64,000 nucleotides of DNA from Caulobacter sp. NIBR2454 (GCF_027474405.1 NZ_CP114871.1:62001-126000), one strand, 5' to 3'. Positions 1-9,312 are shown, counted from the first letter of the stretch. Numbers and translations: made by a program. The notes: a model not told the origin generated them from the sequence alone.

Positions 1-560
<560 letters not shown>

Positions 561-570
561 TTAAGTAGGC

Positions 571-1065
571 TCAGCCGTTGAGGTTGGACAGGCGCAGTTG
601 GCGGGCGCGGGTCAGGACGGCGTTCTCCAGATCCGTTTCGGTCTGGGCCGAGGCCGGGGCGTCCGCCCAGTTCCCGGCGGCGTCGCGTGTCTGCTTGAAC
701 ACCGTGATGTTCAGGCCGTCGGCCCGAAGACGGGTGTCGAGGATATAGACGGTGGCCTTGAAGCGCTCGTTCGGCGCTTCGGGGGCCGAATACCAATCGG
801 TGATGATCACGCCGCCGTAAGGATCGGCCGAGGCCAGGGGCATGAAGGCCAGGGTGTCGAGCGATGCGCGCCACAGGTAGCCGTTGACGCCGATCTGGGT
901 TTGGGCCGGACCGGAGTCTCCGCCGCCGAACGGCCACAGGCCGCCACGCTTCTCGCCATAGACCTCAGGGCCCTTGCCGCCGCCGCAGGCCGAAACCAGG
1001 GTCAGGCTGGCGATCACCACGCCGAGCGCGGCGCCGCGCTTAAAAGACCCACGCTCAAGACGCAT
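571..1065 (-). CDS. DUF3576 family lipoprotein
   Basis: A predicted envelope lipoprotein of 164 residues. The start at 1065 (MRLERGSF) is preferred over a GTG at 1080 because a GGAG lies about 8 nt upstream of it. A basic N-terminus and hydrophobic stretch end in a lipobox LVSAC at about residues 23-27, so lipidation at that Cys is likely. The mature part matches my memory of DUF3576 proteins, which commonly sit directly upstream of leuS in alphaproteobacteria. Its function is unknown. Contiguity with leuS supports a real gene and a conserved pair. Confidence 0.85.
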   Translation of the reverse strand: MRLERGSFKRGAALGVVIASLTLVSACGGGKGPEVYGEKRGGLWPFGGGDSGPAQTQIGVNGYLWRASLDTLAFMPLASADPYGGVIITDWYSAPEAPNERFKATVYILDTRLRADGLNITVFKQTRDAAGNWADAPASAQTETDLENAVLTRARQLRLSNLNG

Positions 1066-1260
1066 ATTCGTCCGCTCCACTCGATATCAAGCCGCGCTTA
1101 CATAGAGCACGGACTAGCGCCGCCCCCGCGACCGGGATCGGGTCTATAACATGCCGCCGCCGCCGCCAAACAGGTTTCGCGTGGCCCAAGGGACACAGGC
1201 GACTGCCTGAATCGTGGTCAGACCACCCCTGGCGTGCGACTCACCGTTGACCCCGTCGTC

Positions 1261-1278
1261 TTGGCGTCTCAAATGCCT
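1261..1278 (+). promoter_or_regulatory. Possible sigma-54-type promoter before ntrZ
   Basis: The sequence TTGGCGTCTCAAATGCCT has the GG-N10-GC spacing of a sigma-54 site, with a full TTGGC at -24 but ATGC instead of TTGC at -12. It lies about 80 nt upstream of the ntrZ ATG. The match is partial and could be chance. Confidence 0.25.
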
Positions 1279-1353
1279 AGTATTACGCCGAACAAGCGGA
1301 GCCCTTCCGGACTCCGTGCGTTGGGCCAGTCGGGTAGGGAAATTCGGGTTGTC

Positions 1354-1755
1354 ATGACCGCTATGCGCGTCATCTCCGCGGCGGCCGCCACGCTGATCCT
1401 CTTGGGATCGGCGGCGACGGCTCATGCCCAGCAGAAACGCAGCTCCGCGATCGCACCCGACGCCTTCACCGTTCGCGGCGATTTCGACTCCAAGGGCTCG
1501 CAGTTCGGCCCGCAGGCCGGCAAGAGCCTGAAGTGGGACGCCAACAAGGGCCGTTGGGGCCTGAAGCTGGACGTCGACCCCTCGCGCGTTCGCCCGACCA
1601 CCGACGTTGAAGCCGGCGCCTATTTCAAGGTGACCCCGACCCTGCGCGTCGGCGGCGCGGTCGGCATCGGCCAGCCCGACCAGGACAACGCCATGCGCAA
1701 GGCCCGCGAAGAGCCGGCGCCCCGCGTTCGTCTCGAGACCGCTCTGAAGTTCTAG
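1354..1755 (+). CDS. ntrZ: NtrZ-like periplasmic regulatory protein
   Basis: A small secreted protein of 133 residues (130 if the second ATG at 1363 is used). It has an N-terminal Sec signal peptide, with hydrophobic stretch VISAAAATLILLGSAATAHA and likely cleavage after AHA at about residue 24. The mature body (FTVRGDFDSKGSQFGPQ, RWGLKLDVDPSR, RVRLETALKF) matches my recollection of the Caulobacter NtrZ family, periplasmic proteins that modulate the NtrY-NtrX two-component system. No other ntr gene is nearby. The stop shares a CTAG with the convergent thiE-like gene. A possible sigma-54 site lies upstream. Confidence 0.75.
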   Translation: MTAMRVISAAAATLILLGSAATAHAQQKRSSAIAPDAFTVRGDFDSKGSQFGPQAGKSLKWDANKGRWGLKLDVDPSRVRPTTDVEAGAYFKVTPTLRVGGAVGIGQPDQDNAMRKAREEPAPRVRLETALKF

Positions 1756-2360
1756 TCGGCCAATCCGCTGACGGCGGCCAGCCCGGCCGCCCCGCTGCCC
1801 CGCAGCTCTCCCACATTCTCCGCCTTCACCCCGCCCAGGGCGTAGAGCGGTATTTGCGACGCCTGGACCAGGGCGGCGAACCGCTCGACGCCCACGGCCG
1901 CGCCCGCCGACGGACTGTCGCTGGGAAAAACGGAAGAAACGATCGCGGCGTCCACGCCCGCCAGCGTCGCCGCCTCGATCGCGGCCTGTGAATGAGCGGC
2001 GGCGGTGATCAGCCAGCCCGGATGCGCCAGGCGAAGACTTGAAGCGCGGTCGGCCAAGCGTTCCGGCAGATGCACGCCATCCGCGTTCGCCGCCCCGGCC
2101 AGGACCGCGTCGGCCCCGATCAGCAGCTTCAGGCCTCGCGCCAGGGTCAGTTCGCGCATGGACCGCGCCTGGGCGAGGGCGTCGGGCGCCCCGAACAGCC
2201 GCAAAACCACCGCCGAACCTGCCGGCAGGCGCGCCGCCACGGCTTGCGGATCGGGGGTCCTTGCCGGGTCGGTGAAGAACAACAGGGGGGGGAGGGGCTT
2301 TTTCAGCTTGGCGGCGCGGTTAAGGTGCGCCGCCGCTTCGGCCAGGACTTCGAGACTCAT
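1752..2360 (-). CDS. Thiamine phosphate synthase family (ThiE-like) protein
   Basis: A cytoplasmic TIM-barrel protein of 202 residues. ThiE joins the pyrimidine pyrophosphate and thiazole phosphate of thiamine; TenI-type relatives act on the thiazole. Seen here are FFTDPART near the N-terminus, then GADAVLAGAANADGVHLPE and AGVDAAIVSSVFPSDSPSAG, which correspond to the GVHLG and phosphate-site regions of the family, and a C-terminal PLYALGGVKAENV. The start at 2360 lies only 6 bp from the divergent YggS start. No other thi genes are in the window, so the exact reaction is uncertain. Confidence 0.75.
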   Translation of the reverse strand: MSLEVLAEAAAHLNRAAKLKKPLPPLLFFTDPARTPDPQAVAARLPAGSAVVLRLFGAPDALAQARSMRELTLARGLKLLIGADAVLAGAANADGVHLPERLADRASSLRLAHPGWLITAAAHSQAAIEAATLAGVDAAIVSSVFPSDSPSAGAAVGVERFAALVQASQIPLYALGGVKAENVGELRGSGAAGLAAVSGLAD

Positions 2361-2366
2361 AACGCC

Positions 2367-3017
2367 ATGCCAGCTTCCGCCCTCGACGACATCCGCGCCC
2401 GCATCGCCGCCGCCGCAAAGGCCGCCGGCCGTGATCCGGCCGCCGTCGAACTCGTCGCCGTGTCCAAGACCCAGGAATGGTCGGCCGTCGAGCCCGTACT
2501 GACCGCCGGCCAGAAAATCTTCGGCGAAAATCGGGTGCAGGAGGCCATGAGCCGCTGGACCGAACGCCGGGCCGAGATCGAACTGCGGCTGATCGGGCCC
2601 CTGCAGAGCAACAAGACCCGCGAGGCGGCGAGCTTCTTCGACGTCATCGAGACCGTCGATCGCGACAAGCTGGCCCGCGCCCTGGCGAACGAGGGCCAGC
2701 GGGCCGGCAAGCTGCCGCGCCTGTTCGTGCAGGTGAATACGGGCGAGGAGGAGCAGAAAGCCGGCGTCATCCCCACCGAGGCGGACGCCTTCATCGCCCG
2801 TTGCAGTGGTGAATACGGCCTGACCATCGAGGGCCTGATGTGCATTCCCCCCGCCGACGTCCCGCCGGGGCCGCATTTCGCCCTGCTGGCCAAGATCGCG
2901 GCCCGCAACGGCCTGTCCAAGCTGTCCATGGGCATGAGTGGCGATTTCGAGACCGCCGTGCGCTTTGGCGCGACTTCGGTTCGCGTCGGCTCGGCCCTGT
3001 TCGGCGCCCGCACCTGA
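2367..3017 (+). CDS. YggS family pyridoxal phosphate-binding protein (PLPHP)
   Basis: A 216-residue single-domain fold-III PLP protein of the COG0325 family, which buffers PLP homeostasis without known catalysis. The PLP lysine is K34 in AVSKTQE. Other family signatures are FGENRVQEA, the IGPLQSNKT segment, LFVQVNTGEEEQKAG, the GLMCIPP strand and the C-terminal LSMGMSGDFETAVRFGATSVR phosphate loop. The ATG at 2367 starts flush with the family N-terminus. It diverges from the thiE-like gene with 6 bp between start codons. The next gene converges 3 bp after its stop. Confidence 0.95.
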   Translation: MPASALDDIRARIAAAAKAAGRDPAAVELVAVSKTQEWSAVEPVLTAGQKIFGENRVQEAMSRWTERRAEIELRLIGPLQSNKTREAASFFDVIETVDRDKLARALANEGQRAGKLPRLFVQVNTGEEEQKAGVIPTEADAFIARCSGEYGLTIEGLMCIPPADVPPGPHFALLAKIAARNGLSKLSMGMSGDFETAVRFGATSVRVGSALFGART

Positions 3018-3020
3018 GGA

Positions 3021-3554
3021 TCAGTCCCTGACGATGGCGATGGCCGAGCCCGGCGTCGCCAGATGCAGCAGGGCCTCGAGATCCGCCCGCGCCAGAGCCA
3101 CGCAGCCTTCCGTCGGCTCATAATTGTCCCGCGCCAGGTGCAGGAAGATCGCAGATCCCATGCCGGGAACGGGGGGATCATCATTGTGCGCCAGCACACC
3201 CACCAGATCATAGACATGATCGTCCCGCCACAGCCGCTCGGCGCTGGCGGCGTAGGGCAGGGCGACTTCCCGATTGTAGAGAGGGTCGGCCGGGGCGTCG
3301 CACCAGCCGTCCATCTGGCCGATCGCCTCGACGGGCAGGGCCGTTCCGGGGCCATGGGGATAGACGTCTGGCCGATAAAGCACCTTGCGGATGGCCCAGG
3401 TCCCCAGCGGACTGGCCCCATCGCCCTCTCGCTTTTCGTCAACGGGAAGCACGCCGCCCTTGCCCAGGGCGCATCGCACCGTATGGCCGTCGAGGTCGAA
3501 ACGGCCGTCCGCGTGGGCGGTGAAGATCATTGGATCGTTCATGGCGTGCATCAT
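3021..3554 (-). CDS. L,D-transpeptidase (YkuD) family protein
   Basis: A putative peptidoglycan cross-linking or remodelling enzyme of about 177 residues. The catalytic YkuD signature is present as FLHLARDNYEPTEGCVAL: His139, then the nucleophile C151 in TEGCVAL. The ASPLGTWAIRKVLYRP segment is also typical of the family (SPTPxGxF type). No signal peptide or membrane segment is evident from any of the clustered ATGs (3554, 3551, 3542), which is odd for an enzyme expected in the periplasm. It faces cenR, an envelope regulator, on the opposite strand; their 5' ends almost meet. Confidence 0.85.
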   Translation of the reverse strand: MMHAMNDPMIFTAHADGRFDLDGHTVRCALGKGGVLPVDEKREGDGASPLGTWAIRKVLYRPDVYPHGPGTALPVEAIGQMDGWCDAPADPLYNREVALPYAASAERLWRDDHVYDLVGVLAHNDDPPVPGMGSAIFLHLARDNYEPTEGCVALARADLEALLHLATPGSAIAIVRD

Positions 3555-3607
3555 GCCTGTTTGGCCGGTCTTGGCGAAGAGGCCCGGACCAGTGCATGTT
3601 CACCAAC

Positions 3608-4294
3608 ATGCCGCAACGCAAGACGCTCCTGCTCATCGATGACGACAACGACCTGCGCGGCGCCCTCGCCGAGCAGATACAGCTTCACGAGGAGTTCGCC
3701 GCCGTCCAGGCCGACAACGCCACCGACGGCGTGCGCCTGGCCAAGGAGGTCCGGCCGGATCTTATCCTGCTGGACGTGGATCTGCCCGACATGGACGGGC
3801 GAGAGGCCTGTCGCCTGATGCGCAAGGGCGGGGTGACCGCCCCGGTGATCATGCTCACCGCCGCCGCCACGGACTCCGACCAGATTCTGGGGCTGGAGTC
3901 GGGCGCCAACGACTACATCATCAAGCCCTTCCGCTTCGGCGTGCTGCTGGCCCGCATCCGCGCCCAGCTGCGCAGCCACGAACAGTCGGAAGACGCCATG
4001 TTCCGGGTCGGGCCGTACGAGTTCAGGCCTTCGACCAAGCTTCTCCTCGACGACAAGGGCAAGAAGATCCGCCTGACGGAGAAGGAAACCAAGATTCTCA
4101 AGTACCTCTATCGCGCCGGGGGCAAGCCCGTGCCGCGCGACGAGCTGCTGACCGAGGTCTGGGGCTACAACGCCGAAGTGACCACCCACACCCTGGAGAC
4201 GCACGTCTATCGCCTGCGCCAGAAGATCGAGACCGATCCCGGCGCGGCGCGTATCCTGGTGACCGGGCCGGGCGGATACCGCCTGCAGCCCTAG
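3608..4294 (+). CDS. cenR: CenR-like essential envelope response regulator
   Basis: An OmpR/PhoB-class response regulator of 228 residues. The receiver domain occupies about residues 4-118 with acidic pocket DDD at 11-13, phosphoacceptor D56 in LLDVDLP, the T in MLTAAATDS and the switch Lys in YIIKPF. The winged-helix domain (about 130-228) has IRLTEKETKILKYLY and the HVYRLRQKIE recognition helix. It resembles Caulobacter CenR, which with kinase CenK controls envelope integrity and is essential in C. crescentus. No kinase gene is adjacent, as expected for CenR. An in-frame ATG at 3596 is an alternative start. The ortholog assignment is from memory of the family. Confidence 0.82.
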   Translation: MPQRKTLLLIDDDNDLRGALAEQIQLHEEFAAVQADNATDGVRLAKEVRPDLILLDVDLPDMDGREACRLMRKGGVTAPVIMLTAAATDSDQILGLESGANDYIIKPFRFGVLLARIRAQLRSHEQSEDAMFRVGPYEFRPSTKLLLDDKGKKIRLTEKETKILKYLYRAGGKPVPRDELLTEVWGYNAEVTTHTLETHVYRLRQKIETDPGAARILVTGPGGYRLQP

Positions 4295-4300
4295 GGGCGC

Positions 4301-5107
4301 CTAGACCTGGAAGTCGGCGCTGACCGGGGCGTGGTCGCTGGGGCGCTCCCACTCGCGCACGTCGTCGTGGACGCGTGAGACCGCCTTGCCCGTGGCGAAG
4401 GCCGCCTCGCGCAGGCCGGGACTGGCCAGGATGTGGTCCAGGCGCAGGCCGCGGTTGGACTTGCGGAAGTCGGCGGCGCGATAGCTCCACCACGAGAACA
4501 GCTTCTGCGGCTCGGGCGTCGCCTCGCGGGGCAGGTCGATGAAGCCGAGGGAGCTTTTCAACGCTTCCATCGCCTCGACCTCCACCGGAGTGTGGCTGAC
4601 GATGCGCGACATCTGCTTGTGGCTCCAGACGTCGTTCTCGCCGGGCGCGACGTTCAGGTCGCCGGTGAGCACCAGCGGCGCCTTGGGGTCGCGGCGCTTC
4701 ATCTCGGCGGTCAGCTTTTCGTAGAAATCGAGCTTGTGATCGAACTTGGCGTTCAGGGCGCGGTCCGGAATGTCGCCGCCGGCCGGGATGTAGAAGTTCT
4801 GGATCTCCACGCCCGCCACCTTGGCCGACACGCAGCGCGCATGACCCTCGCGGCACACGTTCAGGGGCTGGGCGTCCTCGATCGGCAGGCGCGAGGCGAT
4901 GGCCACCCCGTGCCAGCCCTTCTGACCGGCGATGCGCAGATGCGGGAAACCGATGGCCTCGAAGGCGGCCCGGGGGAACTCGCCCTCCTGGCACTTGATC
5001 TCCTGCAAGGCGATGACGTCGGGCGCCGTTTCATCGACGAAGCGCGCCACCTGCTCCATGCGCAGGCGAATCGAATTGACGTTCCAGGTGACCAGTCGAA
5101 GCCGCAT
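4301..5107 (-). CDS. xth: Exodeoxyribonuclease III (AP endonuclease)
   Basis: A cytoplasmic DNA-repair nuclease of 268 residues in the exonuclease/endonuclease/phosphatase fold. It cleaves at abasic sites and trims 3' ends. The metal and catalytic signatures are WNVNSIR at the N-terminus, LQEIKCQ with the metal-binding Glu, FYIPAGGD, the TGDLNVAP loop with Asp and Asn, LRLDHILAS and the terminal SDHAPV with the catalytic Asp-His. Full length for the family. It follows lolA on the same strand beyond a strong terminator, so it probably has its own promoter. Confidence 0.96.
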   Translation of the reverse strand: MRLRLVTWNVNSIRLRMEQVARFVDETAPDVIALQEIKCQEGEFPRAAFEAIGFPHLRIAGQKGWHGVAIASRLPIEDAQPLNVCREGHARCVSAKVAGVEIQNFYIPAGGDIPDRALNAKFDHKLDFYEKLTAEMKRRDPKAPLVLTGDLNVAPGENDVWSHKQMSRIVSHTPVEVEAMEALKSSLGFIDLPREATPEPQKLFSWWSYRAADFRKSNRGLRLDHILASPGLREAAFATGKAVSRVHDDVREWERPSDHAPVSADFQV

Positions 5108-5130
5108 GGCGCGGACCTACGCGGTTTGCG

Positions 5131-5173
5131 GACAAAAGAAAACGCCCGGACGAAGAGGGCCAACGTCCGGGCG
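5131..5173 (-). terminator. Rho-independent terminator, leftward
   Basis: A perfect 10-bp stem (arms 5143-5152 and 5164-5173, CGCCCGGACG) is followed on the minus strand by TTTTCTTTTG. It lies 160 nt past the lolA stop and before the xth start. It could end either the lolA transcript or a separate small RNA starting around 5290. Confidence 0.85.
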
Positions 5174-5290
5174 CTAAAGTCGTATCTCTCTCATGCCGCA
5201 GCCGGGAGGGGATTAGACCGGCACGGTCGGGCGTCACGAAGGTCCGTCGCGACGCCGATGTGCCAAAATAGCCACGACCAATACTAAAAG
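5174..5290 (-). ncRNA. Candidate structured small RNA between lolA and xth
   Basis: This gap of about 230 bp holds no convincing gene. On the minus strand it contains two compact hairpins (arms 5248-5256/5230-5238, 9 bp with one GU; arms 5224-5228/5216-5220, 5 bp with a 3-nt loop). They are followed by the strong terminator at 5131-5173. Upstream (5280-5335) is a distinctly AT-rich stretch that could hold a promoter. The last codons before the terminator can only encode MREIRL. An alternative is that this is a long structured 3' UTR of lolA. Confidence 0.35.
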
Positions 5291-5336
5291 CAATATAAGT
5301 CGGTTAGTTTCTTGCTTGTTGTGTTTATGTCACAAA

Positions 5337-5963
5337 TCAGGGGCGGCCAGGACGGCGCGGACGCGGGTCCTTCAGCACGAAGGTCCCCTTCTCGAACCCG
5401 TCCGCCGGGGCGAGGCTGGTCAGCCGCAGACGGGTCGCCGAACCCCGGGCGTCGGTCGTCGTCCAGCCGATCAGCCGCAGGGGTGAATCCGAGAAATTCA
5501 GGGTGATCTCCCCGCGGGTTTCCTTGCGCACGTCGCGGGCGGTGATCGAGAAGCCGTCCGACAGGCGCGCCACGCGGGTGACCTGGACACCGCGATCCAG
5601 GCGGATTTCCCGGGCCAGGAACAGCGCCAGGGGCGTGGCCTTCAGCGGATAGCCGTCAAAGGTCTTCAACCGGCTGTCGGAGACATAGACATAGATCCCG
5701 TCCGACACCACGGTCAGGCCGGAGGGCGCGTCATACTCAAAGCGCGCCTTGCCGGGACGCTGCAGATAGATCGTCCCCTGGGTGCTTACATTTCTGTTGT
5801 CGGTCTGGACGAAGCGGCCCTTGGCCATCTTCAGGCCCGACAGATAGCTCACCGCCCTGTCGACCAGGGCCTGGTCGGCGGGTGACAGCGGGGCGGCGAG
5901 CGCCAGGCTGGGAGCGAGGGCGGCCATCGCGGTAAGCGCCAGCAGATCGCGGCGGGTGGTCAT
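5337..5963 (-). CDS. lolA: Outer-membrane lipoprotein carrier protein LolA
   Basis: A periplasmic chaperone of 208 residues that carries lipoproteins from the LolCDE complex to the outer membrane. The N-terminus has a signal peptide with a twin-arginine-like MTTRRDLLALTAMAALAPSLALA, cleaved near residue 23. The mature part shows the family pattern KGRFVQTDNR, GTIYLQRPGKARFEYD, VVSDGIYVYVSDSRL and the Ala-Pro-rich tail. It lies downstream of ftsK and the RNase T2 gene, and ftsK-lolA-xth is a familiar alphaproteobacterial order. A terminator lies 160 nt after its stop. Confidence 0.93.
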   Translation of the reverse strand: MTTRRDLLALTAMAALAPSLALAAPLSPADQALVDRAVSYLSGLKMAKGRFVQTDNRNVSTQGTIYLQRPGKARFEYDAPSGLTVVSDGIYVYVSDSRLKTFDGYPLKATPLALFLAREIRLDRGVQVTRVARLSDGFSITARDVRKETRGEITLNFSDSPLRLIGWTTTDARGSATRLRLTSLAPADGFEKGTFVLKDPRPRRPGRP

Positions 5964-6093
5964 GCGTCTTGTTCTCCTTGGCGGCGACCCTGGCGCGCCA
6001 TTCGGGCGTCAGCAAGGCCGCTGCATGTCTGTTCTGGAACAGGCCGTAACGCACGAGCCAAGGCGAAGCTTCACGCTAGGCCGGCTTTTCTCG

Positions 6094-6801
6094 TCAGAAA
6101 CGCCCGGAAAGGCTGGGGGTGAGGCGCAGCAGGACGTCGTCCGCCGCCCCGAGGCCGCCGGGACAGGCTTCCGGCTGGAACTTCAGGTCGTAGCAGAGCC
6201 GCACGTCGCCCAGCCGCCGCTCGCCATCGATCCGGACGACGATCATCTCGCGCTTCAGCCAGGGATTGAGGGCGGTGAACTCGCTCCGGACGCGGCCGGC
6301 GGTCAACTGGTCCGCGGGAATCTGCTCAAGCCTGGGAGTCTTCACCGAGTCGTACAGCCGGGCGGCCACGGCGAAATAGTCGGCGGGGCTGGTCCAGCCG
6401 CAGGTCCCGTGCGCGGCCCATTCATGCTGCAGCAGGCCAGGCGACGGCATGCGGCAGTACATGCCCCGCACAGTCTCGGCGTCGATCGGCCCGGCGTCGG
6501 CGCAGTAGCGCGGATGGCGCTTGCCGGCCCCGTTGGGCCACAGGCCGTGCAGGGTGAAGCCGAAATCGCCATGGCGGGCGCCATGTTCTGGCGGATTGGA
6601 CCGCTTCCATTCCGGCGCCCAGCTCAGGGCCAGCAGGTTGTGGGCCACCGGCTGGTCGCGGACCACTTCCTCGGCCGGGGGGACATAGGCCGGCGCGGGG
6701 GCGAGATTGGCGGGTACGGCGCAGCTGTCGGCCAGCGCCGCTCCGGCGAAGGCGAGGACGGGCAGGGCGGCCAGGGCCGCCAACGAACGATGCAGGCTCA
6801 T
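6094..6801 (-). CDS. Ribonuclease T2 family protein, secreted
   Basis: A periplasmic or extracellular endoribonuclease of 235 residues with a clear Sec signal peptide (cleavage after ALA near residue 24). Both T2 catalytic segments are intact: CAS1 as FTLHGLWPN (H85) and CAS2 as HEWAAHGTC (H126, E127, H131). Several cysteines (C27, C100, C116, C134) fit disulfide bonding in the periplasm. It starts 10 nt after the ftsK stop and lies upstream of lolA, so it appears inserted into the ftsK-lolA run. The likely role is scavenging of exogenous RNA. Confidence 0.92.
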   Translation of the reverse strand: MSLHRSLAALAALPVLAFAGAALADSCAVPANLAPAPAYVPPAEEVVRDQPVAHNLLALSWAPEWKRSNPPEHGARHGDFGFTLHGLWPNGAGKRHPRYCADAGPIDAETVRGMYCRMPSPGLLQHEWAAHGTCGWTSPADYFAVAARLYDSVKTPRLEQIPADQLTAGRVRSEFTALNPWLKREMIVVRIDGERRLGDVRLCYDLKFQPEACPGGLGAADDVLLRLTPSLSGRF

Positions 6802-6811
6802 GCCCGAGGCT

Positions 6812-9190
6812 CTACAGGGCGGGCGGCGGCGGGGCCAGGATCTCGCGCTTGCCGGCGTGGTTGGCGGCGCCCACCACGCCTTCCTTCTCCATCCGCTCCA
6901 TCAGGGAGGCGGCGCGGTTGTAGCCGATCTGCAGGCGGCGCTGGATGTAGCTGGTCGAGGCCTTGCGGTCGCGGGTGACCACCGCCACGGCGTGGTCGTA
7001 CAGGTCGTTGGCCCCGCCCTCGCCGGCGAAGGCGCCCTCGATGGCCTCGGCGTCCTCGTCGTCGCCGCCGGCCGTGACTTCTTCCAGGTACTGGGGCTGG
7101 CCCTGGGCGCGAAGGAACTTGGCGACCTCCTCGACCTCATTGTCGCCCACGAACGGGCCGTGCAGGCGCGTGACGCGGCCGCCGCCGGCCATGTAGAGCA
7201 TGTCGCCCTGGCCCAGCAGCTGTTCGGCGCCCTGTTCGCCCAGGATGGTGCGGGCGTCGATCTTGGAGGTGACCTGGAAGCTGATCCGGGTCGGGAAGTT
7301 GGCCTTGATGGTGCCGGTGATGACGTCCACCGACGGGCGCTGGGTGGCCATGATCAGGTGGATGCCGGCGGCGCGGGCCATCTGGGCCAGACGCTGCACG
7401 GCGCCTTCGATATCCTTGCCCGCCACCAGCATCAGGTCTGCCACCTCGTCGATGACCACCACCAGATAGGGCATGGGCTCGGGGCTCAGCTTCTCGGTCT
7501 CATAGATCGGGCGGCCGGTCTCGTCGAAGCCGGTCTGGACCGTGCGTTCGAAGTGTTCGCCTTTGGCCTTGGCCTCATTGGCGCGGTCGTTGTAGCCGGC
7601 CACGTTGCGCACGCCGATCTTGGACATGCGGCGATAGCGGTCCTCCATCTCGCGCACGGTCCATTTGAGCGCGACGATGGCCTTCTTCGGATCGGTCACC
7701 ACCGGCGCCAGCAGGTGCGGGATGCCGTCATAGACGCTGAGCTCCAGCATCTTGGGGTCGATCATGATGAACCGGCACTTGTCCGGCGGCAGACGGTACA
7801 GGATCGACAGGATCATGGCGTTGACCCCCACCGACTTGCCCGAGCCGGTGGTGCCCGCGATCAGCAGGTGGGGCATCTTGGCCAGGTCGGCGATATAGGG
7901 CTCGCCGCCGATAGTCTCGCCGAGCGCCATGGGCAGGGCCTGGCCGGCCTTCTCATAGTCGCTGCTGGACAGCAGGTCGCGCAGATAGACGGTCTCGCGC
8001 TTCTGGTTGGGCAGTTCAATGCCGATGGCGTTGCGGCCCGGGACCACGCTGACGCGGCAGGCGGCCACGCTCATGGAGCGGGCGATGTCGTCGGACAGGG
8101 CCACGACCCGGGCGCTCTTCACGCCGGCGGCGGGGACAAGCTCGTACAGGGTGACCACGGGACCGGGGCGGATCTGGTCGATCGAACCCTTCACGCCAAA
8201 TTCGGCCAGCACGCTTTCCAGCAGACGGGCGTTCTGGCGCAAGGAGCCTTCGTCCACCGCCGAGGCGCGGGGCTTGGGCTTGGTCAGCATGGCCAGCTCG
8301 GGCAGTTGGAAGCCGCCGGGCTGGACGAAATCGAAGGTCTTCTGCTTTTCGCGCACCTCGCGGCCCGAATCCTTGGGCGCGGGCTTGGGCTGCTTGATCG
8401 ACAGGCGCGGCTCGCCGGACGGCGTGGAGACGGGCGCGTCGTCCTCGACCTCGTCGTCATCGTCGTCATGCTGCACGGCGATGGGCGCGGCGCGGCGCGG
8501 CTTGCGCTCGGGCGTGGCGCGTGGCGCGGGGGCGCGGCGTTCCTCGACCTCTTCGGTGCGGCGCTGCATCTGCTCGCCCACCCATGCCGCCGACGCCGCC
8601 AGGTCCAGGCGGCGCAGGCCGATGGCGTAGCCAACCCCGATCAGACCCAGCAGGCCCAAGGTCAGTCCCGCGATCAGGGTCGCGCCCGGAAGTCGGGCGA
8701 AGCTGAGCAGATTGGCGAAACCGTGTAGCAGGCCGTCGCCCCAGAAGCCGCCGAGCCCCTTGGCCAGCGGCCAGCCGGCGGGCGGGCTGGGCAGGGCCAG
8801 CAGTCCGCCCAGGGCCAGCAGCCCCAGAACGCCGACCACGGCCCGGATGCGGGTGGACTTGCGCGACACATCCGGGTCCTGATCGGCGACGCGCGAAAGG
8901 CCGAAGATGACCATCATCAGGCCGGCGCCCCAGGCGGCCAGGCCAAGCGATTGCATGAAGATGTCCGCCAGAGTGGCGCCGACGCCGCCCAGGGCGTTGC
9001 TCGGCGCGCCGCCGGTGGCGGCGTTCCAGCTGGGATCGGCCGCGTCGTAGGTGGCCACGGCCAGAACCAGCGCCACGCCGGCGGCGGTCACCATGCCGCC
9101 GCGGAATCTCGCCGTGAAAGGCGCGCTCCAGCTCGCCTTGGCCGCGTCCCAGGCCAGTTCGCTGATCGTGCGCCGCGCAGCCCGCGCCAT
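6812..9190 (-). CDS. ftsK: DNA translocase FtsK
   Basis: A 792-residue septal DNA pump that couples division to chromosome dimer resolution and terminus segregation. An N-terminal membrane domain with about four hydrophobic segments (residues 30-190) is followed by a Pro/Arg/acidic linker (about 200-320) and the RecA-like motor. Walker A is [14 protein letters not shown], Walker B is [14 protein letters not shown], and the downstream [12 protein letters not shown] and [18 protein letters not shown] are characteristic. The C-terminal winged-helix gamma domain that reads KOPS is present ([16 protein letters not shown]). It is the first gene of a leftward run with RNase T2 and lolA, and is divergent from the UbiH-type gene. 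Confidence 0.97.
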   Translation of the reverse strand: MARAARRTISELAWDAAKASWSAPFTARFRGGMVTAAGVALVLAVATYDAADPSWNAATGGAPSNALGGVGATLADIFMQSLGLAAWGAGLMMVIFGLSRVADQDPDVSRKSTRIRAVVGVLGLLALGGLLALPSPPAGWPLAKGLGGFWGDGLLHGFANLLSFARLPGATLIAGLTLGLLGLIGVGYAIGLRRLDLAASAAWVGEQMQRRTEEVEERRAPAPRATPERKPRRAAPIAVQHDDDDDEVEDDAPVSTPSGEPRLSIKQPKPAPKDSGREVREKQKTFDFVQPGGFQLPELAMLTKPKPRASAVDEGSLRQNARLLESVLAEFGVKGSIDQIRPGPVVTLYELVPAAGVKSARVVALSDDIARSMSVAACRVSVVPGRNAIGIELPNQKRETVYLRDLLSSSDYEKAGQALPMALGETIGGEPYIADLAKMPHLLIAGTTGSGKSVGVNAMILSILYRLPPDKCRFIMIDPKMLELSVYDGIPHLLAPVVTDPKKAIVALKWTVREMEDRYRRMSKIGVRNVAGYNDRANEAKAKGEHFERTVQTGFDETGRPIYETEKLSPEPMPYLVVVIDEVADLMLVAGKDIEGAVQRLAQMARAAGIHLIMATQRPSVDVITGTIKANFPTRISFQVTSKIDARTILGEQGAEQLLGQGDMLYMAGGGRVTRLHGPFVGDNEVEEVAKFLRAQGQPQYLEEVTAGGDDEDAEAIEGAFAGEGGANDLYDHAVAVVTRDRKASTSYIQRRLQIGYNRAASLMERMEKEGVVGAANHAGKREILAPPPPAL

Positions 9191-9312
9191 GTCCGCCCCT
9201 TAAAGTCCGTAGATCGTCTCGAATCCCTGTTCTGCGCCGATGAAGGTTAAGGGGCGTTTACGATGATCGCGGTGTCTAGACTTATCCCCGCCGGAGCGCG
9301 CATATCGCGGCC

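Noticed and set aside
5031..5237. A 68-codon minus-strand frame across the terminator at 5131-5173
   Set aside because: It crosses a strong terminator and overlaps xth out of frame.
6707..8728. A 673-codon plus-strand frame opposite ftsK
   Set aside because: Shadow frame; ftsK has all motor motifs on the other strand.
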